Source of the DNA: an uncultured Clostridia bacterium
GTDB taxonomy: Bacteria; Bacillota; Clostridia; Christensenellales; Aristaeellaceae
Assembly (NCBI GenBank): GCA_934663595.1
Contig: CAKUKM010000007.1
Location: 1 to 64,000, forward strand
Direction: 5' to 3'
DNA: 64,000 nucleotides
This document shows, one piece after another, positions 59,886 through 64,000 of this stretch. A program made the position numbers and the translations under genes. Below the pieces are notes generated by a model that worked only from the letters and a program-made list of their open reading frames with translations, ran no database searches and was not told the origin of the DNA. Every line of letters begins with the position of its first letter. Positions within the stretch are counted from its first letter, which is position 1.

Positions 59886-60218
59886 ATGGATTGCCTGTTC
59901 TGCAAAATCATTGCCGGAGAAATTCCGTGCACGAAGGTATACGAGGATGAAAAGACCTTCGCGTTTCGCGACATCAACCCCCAGGCGCCCACGCATGTGC
60001 TGATTCTGCCGAAAAAGCATATGAAGAACGTGCTGGAATGCGATTCGGAAACGGCGGCGGCGCTGCTGCATGCGGTCAAGGAGGTCGCGCGGCTGGAAAA
60101 GGTCGAGGAAGACGGCTTCCGAATCGTGAGCAATTGCGGCGAAAACGGCGCGCAATCGGTTCCCCACCTGCATGTGCATCTGCTGGGCGGAAGGCGACTG
60201 AGCGATTCCATGAGCTGA
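59886..60218 (+). CDS. HIT family nucleotide-binding protein
   Basis: A 110-residue histidine triad protein, a nucleoside phosphoramidate hydrolase type. The start DCLFCKIIAGEIPC and the catalytic triad VPHLHVHLLGGR are clear. It is a cytoplasmic housekeeping protein found next to mtaB and rpsU in many Clostridia. GGGAGGTG overlaps the mtaB stop. Confidence 0.95.
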   Translation: MDCLFCKIIAGEIPCTKVYEDEKTFAFRDINPQAPTHVLILPKKHMKNVLECDSETAAALLHAVKEVARLEKVEEDGFRIVSNCGENGAQSVPHLHVHLLGGRRLSDSMS

Positions 60219-60301
60219 ACCCGTTCGCGATCGCCCGCAAAGGGTTGGGGCCGACCAAAAGCGAACGAAATGTGAAATTTGCAAATCCATGCGGATTTCA
60301 C

Positions 60302-60331
60302 TTGACGGAAGACTATAGTATGCGGTATAAT
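60302..60331 (+). promoter_or_regulatory. Promoter of rpsU
   Basis: TTGACG (60302-60307) and TATAAT (60326-60331) with an 18-bp spacer, 66 bp before the rpsU ATG. Confidence 0.8.
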
Positions 60332-60397
60332 AACCGATGTGGCGAACCCCATGCTACATTGGCGTATGCCATTTAATCGCGAGGGGAGGGAAAGCAC

Positions 60398-60571
60398 ATG
60401 TCCGAGGTACGCATTCGGGAAAATGAATCATTGGAAAGCGCGCTGCGTCGTTTTAAGCGTAAGACCGCTCGTGATGGTATTCTTGCCGAGGCAAGAAAAA
60501 GAGAGCATTACGAGAAGCCGAGCGTAAAGCGCAAGAAGAAGGCTGAAGCCGCTCGCAAGCGTAAGTATTAA
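60398..60571 (+). CDS. rpsU: 30S ribosomal protein S21
   Basis: A 57-residue ribosomal protein of the small subunit. SEVRIRENESLESALRRFKR is the standard start, followed by ARDGILAEARKREHYEKPS and a Lys/Arg-rich tail. GGGGAGGG lies 8 nt before the ATG. Its codon use is less GC-biased than its neighbours, as is usual for highly expressed ribosomal genes. Confidence 0.97.
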   Translation: MSEVRIRENESLESALRRFKRKTARDGILAEARKREHYEKPSVKRKKKAEAARKRKY

Positions 60572-60580
60572 TGCCAATGA

Positions 60581-60612
60581 AGCCCCTTTGTAGCTGCAAA
60601 GGGGCTATTTTC
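60581..60612 (+). terminator. Terminator of rpsU
   Basis: AGCCCCTTTG / CAAAGGGGCT with a 6-nt loop and an ATTTTCTC tail. The interval 60613-60804 after it shows no clear gene. Confidence 0.88.
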
Positions 60613-60804
60613 TCATACCCCCTGTTTATGTTCTATTTGAATTGAGAACGCGCATAAAATATAACCGTCTGTCCCCAAATGGGGTGGAGAAGGCGCGGGA
60701 GCGGGCCGCGCAGGCTCCTGAATTCTCGGAAGGAATCCTTTTGTCGAAGGAAAAAACGCATTTTCCGGCGATAAAGCGCTCATGTTTTTTTAATTGAGGC
60801 GAAT

Positions 60805-61812
60805 ATGAAATATACGATATTGCTCTGGCCGCATGCGAACGCGCGGTATAGAGCCGAAACGGTAAGACTCGCAAGGGCGGAGCTCGAGGTCATTCTGTCG
60901 CGCGCGGATGCGGAGGCGCGGGTGGAAACGGCCGGGAGCGCGGATTTGCCGATGCTTTCGATCGAAACCGGGGCGCCGCTCGAGGGAGAGCGCCTGAACG
61001 CGGTTCGGCGGGCGTCGCTGATGTATTGCCTGTTTGAAACGCGCCCGGACGGGAGCATGCTGCCGATCGCGGGCCGCGAACACGCCTATCTGGGCGAGGA
61101 CCTGCCGGGTATTTTGAAATACAAGGGCAAAACAAACGAGATGTTTACGCAGCTGCTGATCAACGCAGGCCTGTATGCGGGCGATTTTTGCGCGCCCGAG
61201 ATTCCCGTGCGGCTGTACGATCCAATGTGCGGCCGCGGAACGACGCTGCTGGTGGGCGCGAATCGCGGCTGGCAGTGCACGGGCTCGGATGTGGATCGCG
61301 CCGGATTGAACGAGGCCGAGCAGTTTTTGAAGCGCTATTTGGAATATCATCGCATAAAGCACGCGTTTGAGCGCGAATCGCTGACGCTCACGGGCAAAAA
61401 CCACGCGCCGTGCGTGCAGTGCACGTTCGCCGATACGCCCGCGCACTACAAGGCGGGCGAGACCGCGTCGGTGCGGCTGGTGAATTGCGACGCGTGCGAG
61501 GCGCGCAATGCGTTCGGCGCGAAGACGTTTCATCTGATCGCGTGCGATTTGCCGTATGGCGTGCAGCACGCGTCGAAGGGCGGCCAGCTCGAGGGCCTGC
61601 TCGCGCGCGCGCTGCCGATTTGGAAAAAGACGCTCGTTCCGGGCGGGACGATTGCGCTTTCGTTTAACGCGCAGACGCTCAAGCGCGATCGCGTGCGCGA
61701 GCTGATGCAGGAGGCCGGCATGGAGCCGATGGCCGGCGGCGCGTGGGACGGATTTGCGCATTGGGTGGAGCAGGCAGTCACGCGCGATATTGCGGTCTGC
61801 CGCAGAGTTTGA
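60805..61812 (+). CDS. SAM-dependent methyltransferase with DLPY motif
   Basis: A 335-residue putative RNA or DNA methyltransferase. The SAM loop is YDPMCGRGTTLLVGA, the acidic GSDVDR follows, and the catalytic motif is CDLPYGVQ, like the N/D-P-P-Y of amino-group methylases. The N-terminal 130 residues do not look like a THUMP domain. Similar proteins are annotated only as methyltransferases. TRM11-type tRNA guanosine methylation is one possibility. Confidence 0.8.
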   Translation: MKYTILLWPHANARYRAETVRLARAELEVILSRADAEARVETAGSADLPMLSIETGAPLEGERLNAVRRASLMYCLFETRPDGSMLPIAGREHAYLGEDLPGILKYKGKTNEMFTQLLINAGLYAGDFCAPEIPVRLYDPMCGRGTTLLVGANRGWQCTGSDVDRAGLNEAEQFLKRYLEYHRIKHAFERESLTLTGKNHAPCVQCTFADTPAHYKAGETASVRLVNCDACEARNAFGAKTFHLIACDLPYGVQHASKGGQLEGLLARALPIWKKTLVPGGTIALSFNAQTLKRDRVRELMQEAGMEPMAGGAWDGFAHWVEQAVTRDIAVCRRV

Positions 61813-61829
61813 TCGATTGGAGGAATACT

Positions 61830-64000
61830 ATGGATTATCATTCGCTGTATCAGAAGAGCGTTCTCGAGCTGCGAAAAATTGCGAAGGAGAATCGGGTGCG
61901 CGTTCCGGCGGGCACCAGCAAGGCGATGATCGTGCAGCTGATTCTCGAGGGCGTGGAGCACGAGGGCGATACGTCCGTTGTAAAGCCCAAATCGATCGAT
62001 CAGGAGGTGCGCCGCGCGTCGATGGGCCGCCCCGGTCGCCCGCCGATGAAGAAGGAGAGCGTGCAGCGCGGCCCGACGGCGGCGGAAATCGAACAGGGCA
62101 TCTTTTCCGTAAGGCGTCCCGAGGTCATGCCGGAGGAGCGCCCGGCCGTGCGGTCGAGCTATGCCATGCGCATGCGCGGAAATCAGTCCGCAAACGGCGA
62201 TCGCCTTTACGAGGATTATGAATCCGGCAACGAAACGTGGGACGGCGAGGCGGACGATCTGTACGCCGCGGGCGTGCTAACGCCGAGCGCGGAAGTGTCT
62301 CAGCCCGAGTCGCCCGCGCCGAGAAAGCGCGGCCGCCCGAGAAAGGTGCGCGAGGAATCGCCGGAGCCGCCGGTACCGGTCGTAAAGAGGCCGCGCGGCC
62401 GTCCGCGCCGCACGCCGCTGCCGGAAACCGCAATCGCCAATCCGGAAGCCACCGCACCGCAGGAGAACGCGCCCGTCCAGGCGAATGCAGAAGCAGCGGG
62501 CGAGATGGATTTCGTAAAAACGCCCGTCGAAGCGCCTGTTGCGATCAAATCGGAAGCGTCCGCCAAAGTAAATGCCGAAACGCAAGCCGAAATAAATAAT
62601 GAAATGCCCAGCAAAGCAAATAATGTAGAAACGCCTGTTTATCAGAGCGCGGAAGAGGATGCAAAGCCTGTTGCCGAAATACCTATTCATCAGAGTGCCG
62701 AAACGGCGGTAAATCCTGTCGCGGAAATGCCCGTTCATCAGAGCGACGAAGCACATGCGAAGCCTGTTGCTGAAACGCCTATCCATCAGAGCGACGAAGC
62801 GGATGCGAAGCCCGCTGCCGAAACGCCTATTCATCAGAGTGTCGAAGAGCCTGTGAAGCCCGCCGCGGAAGTATCTGCACATCAGAGTGCCGAAACGGAT
62901 GAAAAGACTACCGCTGAAAAGCTTGTTCATCAGAGCGCGGAAGCGTCCGCCCGTCAGAGCATGGAAGAATCTGCAAAGTCCGCCGCCAAGATGCCCATCC
63001 ATCAGAGTACGGAAGCGGCTGCGAAGCCCGACGCTGAAACGCCAGCCCGTCAGAGTGCGGAAGCGGCAGCAAAGTCCGACGCGGAAGTACCCGCTCATCA
63101 GAGCGACGAAACGGCTGCGAAAGCCGCTGCGGAAGCATCCGCCCATCAGAGCGCCGAAGCGGCTGCGAAACTCGCTACGGAAGCATCCGCCCATCAGAGC
63201 GACGAAGCGGCTGCGAAACCCGCTGCGGAAGTCCCCGCCAAACAGAGCGACGAAGTGATCGGTCATCAGAGCGTCGAAACGACTGCAAAGCCCGCCGCGG
63301 AAACGCCCACCCATCAGAGTGGCGAAGCGGCTGCGAAGTCTGCCGTCGAAGCGGCTGCTTCCAATTCTACGCAGAATGCTGCGCAGCAGGGACGGGCTGC
63401 GGGCGGGTATGTGCGCCGCTCGTTTGGAAATAGCGATACGTATTGCCCGGCCGTTCTGAATGGGAATGGGGCGAATCGCCAATCCACTTCGGCGGACGGC
63501 GTGCGCCGTCCCTCGCTTCCGCGCCAGAGATTCGAAAATGCGCGCTATAATCCGGAACAGCGCGTAGAAAATTCCCGCTATAATCCGGAGCATCGCGCCG
63601 AAAATGCGCGCTATAATCCGGACCAGCGTGCCGAAAATTCCCGCTATAATCCGGAGCGTCGTACCGAAACCCCGCGCTACAATTCAGACCAGCGCGCCGA
63701 ATCCCCGCGCGGCAATTACAATGACCAGCGCACTGAAACCCCGCGCGGCAATTATAGCGACCAGCGCACCGAAACCCCGCGCGGCAATTATAGCGACCAG
63801 CGCACGGAATCCCCGCGCGGCAATTATAACGACCAGCGCGCCGAATCCCCCCGCTACAATTCCGACCGGCGCGAGGACGCGACGGCGCAGAGCTCCGATC
63901 TCGTGTATCGCGACGATCCCGTGCAGCGCACGCTTCAGGCGCAGCGCGCGGTGAATTACGAAAACGGTCTGCGCCGCATGGAAAACGAGAGCTTCAATCC
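61830..64000 (+). CDS. rho: Transcription termination factor Rho with giant N-terminal insert (3' end outside window)
   Basis: 723 codons are open without a stop to the window end. Residues 8-40 (LELRKIAKENRVRV, then SKAMIVQLILEG) match the Rho N-terminal helical domain. Next come AT-hook-like basic motifs (GRPGRPP at 66-72, KRGRPRK at 166-172, RPRGRPRR at 187-194). An acidic Ala/Glu-rich region follows with 14 full and two half copies of a 16-residue repeat (HQSxEAAAKPAAExP). Then comes an Arg/Asn/Tyr/Gln-rich region with ten 11-12-residue repeats (ESPRGNYNDQRA-like). The ATPase core is not in the window, so the Rho call rests on the N-terminal domain and on known long inserts in clostridial Rho. 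An AT-hook chromatin protein is the alternative. GGAGG lies 6 nt before the ATG. Confidence 0.7.
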   Translation, partial: MDYHSLYQKSVLELRKIAKENRVRVPAGTSKAMIVQLILEGVEHEGDTSVVKPKSIDQEVRRASMGRPGRPPMKKESVQRGPTAAEIEQGIFSVRRPEVMPEERPAVRSSYAMRMRGNQSANGDRLYEDYESGNETWDGEADDLYAAGVLTPSAEVSQPESPAPRKRGRPRKVREESPEPPVPVVKRPRGRPRRTPLPETAIANPEATAPQENAPVQANAEAAGEMDFVKTPVEAPVAIKSEASAKVNAETQAEINNEMPSKANNVETPVYQSAEEDAKPVAEIPIHQSAETAVNPVAEMPVHQSDEAHAKPVAETPIHQSDEADAKPAAETPIHQSVEEPVKPAAEVSAHQSAETDEKTTAEKLVHQSAEASARQSMEESAKSAAKMPIHQSTEAAAKPDAETPARQSAEAAAKSDAEVPAHQSDETAAKAAAEASAHQSAEAAAKLATEASAHQSDEAAAKPAAEVPAKQSDEVIGHQSVETTAKPAAETPTHQSGEAAAKSAVEAAASNSTQNAAQQGRAAGGYVRRSFGNSDTYCPAVLNGNGANRQSTSADGVRRPSLPRQRFENARYNPEQRVENSRYNPEHRAENARYNPDQRAENSRYNPERRTETPRYNSDQRAESPRGNYNDQRTETPRGNYSDQRTETPRGNYSDQRTESPRGNYNDQRAESPRYNSDRREDATAQSSDLVYRDDPVQRTLQAQRAVNYENGLRRMENESFN
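62637..63356 (+). repeat. 48-bp coding repeats (16-residue units)
   Basis: 240 codons composed of fourteen 16-residue units plus two 8-residue half units, all starting with an xHQS-type box (also YQS, RQS, KQS). The half units lie after the sixth and thirteenth full units. Total length equals exactly 14 x 16 + 2 x 8 residues. Confidence 0.9.
63534..63875 (+). repeat. 33/36-bp coding repeats (Arg/Asn/Tyr-rich units)
   Basis: Ten units: six of 11 residues (ENSRYNPEHRA type) and four of 12 (ETPRGNYSDQRT type). The four 12-residue units are nearly identical at DNA level, which suggests recent tandem duplication. Confidence 0.9.

Noticed and set aside
62277..63593. Minus-strand 438-codon frame with Phe/Arg/Gly repeats
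   Set aside because: Its repeats are the complement of the plus-strand 48-bp coding repeats. The plus frame has a ribosome site, a recognisable N-terminal domain and runs across the whole region.
62637..63875. Possible CRISPR array
   Set aside because: The repeats are in-frame coding units without unique spacers, and no cas genes are present.

Overview
The window looks like a chromosomal segment of a GC-rich anaerobic member of the Clostridia (Bacillota). The support is a class B sortase, LytR-CpsA-Psr and PrsA-like envelope proteins, strong AGGAGG ribosome sites, sigma-A promoters with 17-bp spacers, and the order prmA-rsmE-mtaB-HIT-rpsU. A Christensenellales-like gut lineage is my guess, not shown by the sequence. 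I see no phage, transposon, integrase or CRISPR array.

Layout. 1-900: end of a sortase B gene and a tRNA-Leu(GAG). 898-8938: a TIM-barrel sugar isomerase, then an operon of solute-binding protein, two permeases and a sulfatase fused to a family 2 glycosidase. 9039-17124: an AraC regulator divergent from a second importer, followed by an alpha-L-rhamnosidase-like enzyme and a PHP-type metallohydrolase. 17202-20338: GNAT and DeoR genes divergent from a GDPD/glycerol-3-phosphate dehydrogenase pair. 20425-25852: an iron/metal island (MntR-like regulator, flavodoxin, DUF3793 protein, two FeoA, FeoB, a Cys-rich FeoB-associated protein, a winged-helix protein) around a 300-bp control region carrying six copies of a 16-bp operator-like motif. 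25897-29803: enolase, an LCP protein and a membrane-anchored foldase. 30007-45442: a LacI regulator and a ceramidase-like protein divergent from a third importer and a long catabolic operon (oxidoreductase, sugar isomerases, FGGY kinase, TIM homologue, two glycosidase-like enzymes). 45751-55860: a DUF1538 transporter with a tandem PII-like protein, a DUF2691-like gene, an MBL lipoprotein, a Gfo/Idh gene divergent from a MATE pump, a GntR/cyclodeaminase/oxidoreductase operon and a DUF1622 protein. 55853-64000: a PfkB kinase, translation-related genes, a methyltransferase, and the start of a gene that I read as Rho with a very long repetitive N-terminal insert.

How it fits together. Three carbohydrate ABC importers are present, each with a binding protein and two permeases but no ATPase, so a shared ATPase encoded elsewhere is likely. 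The associated glycosidases and the sulfatase lack signal peptides. The logic seems to be to import oligosaccharides intact and desulfate and cleave them in the cytoplasm. Each importer has a candidate local regulator or strong promoter nearby. The genes with the most room for new biology are the sulfatase-glycosidase fusion, the 34.8-45.4 kb catabolic operon (which encodes no recognisable aldolase), the repeat-rich Rho N-terminus, the metal-control region, and several small regulatory architectures listed in the findings.
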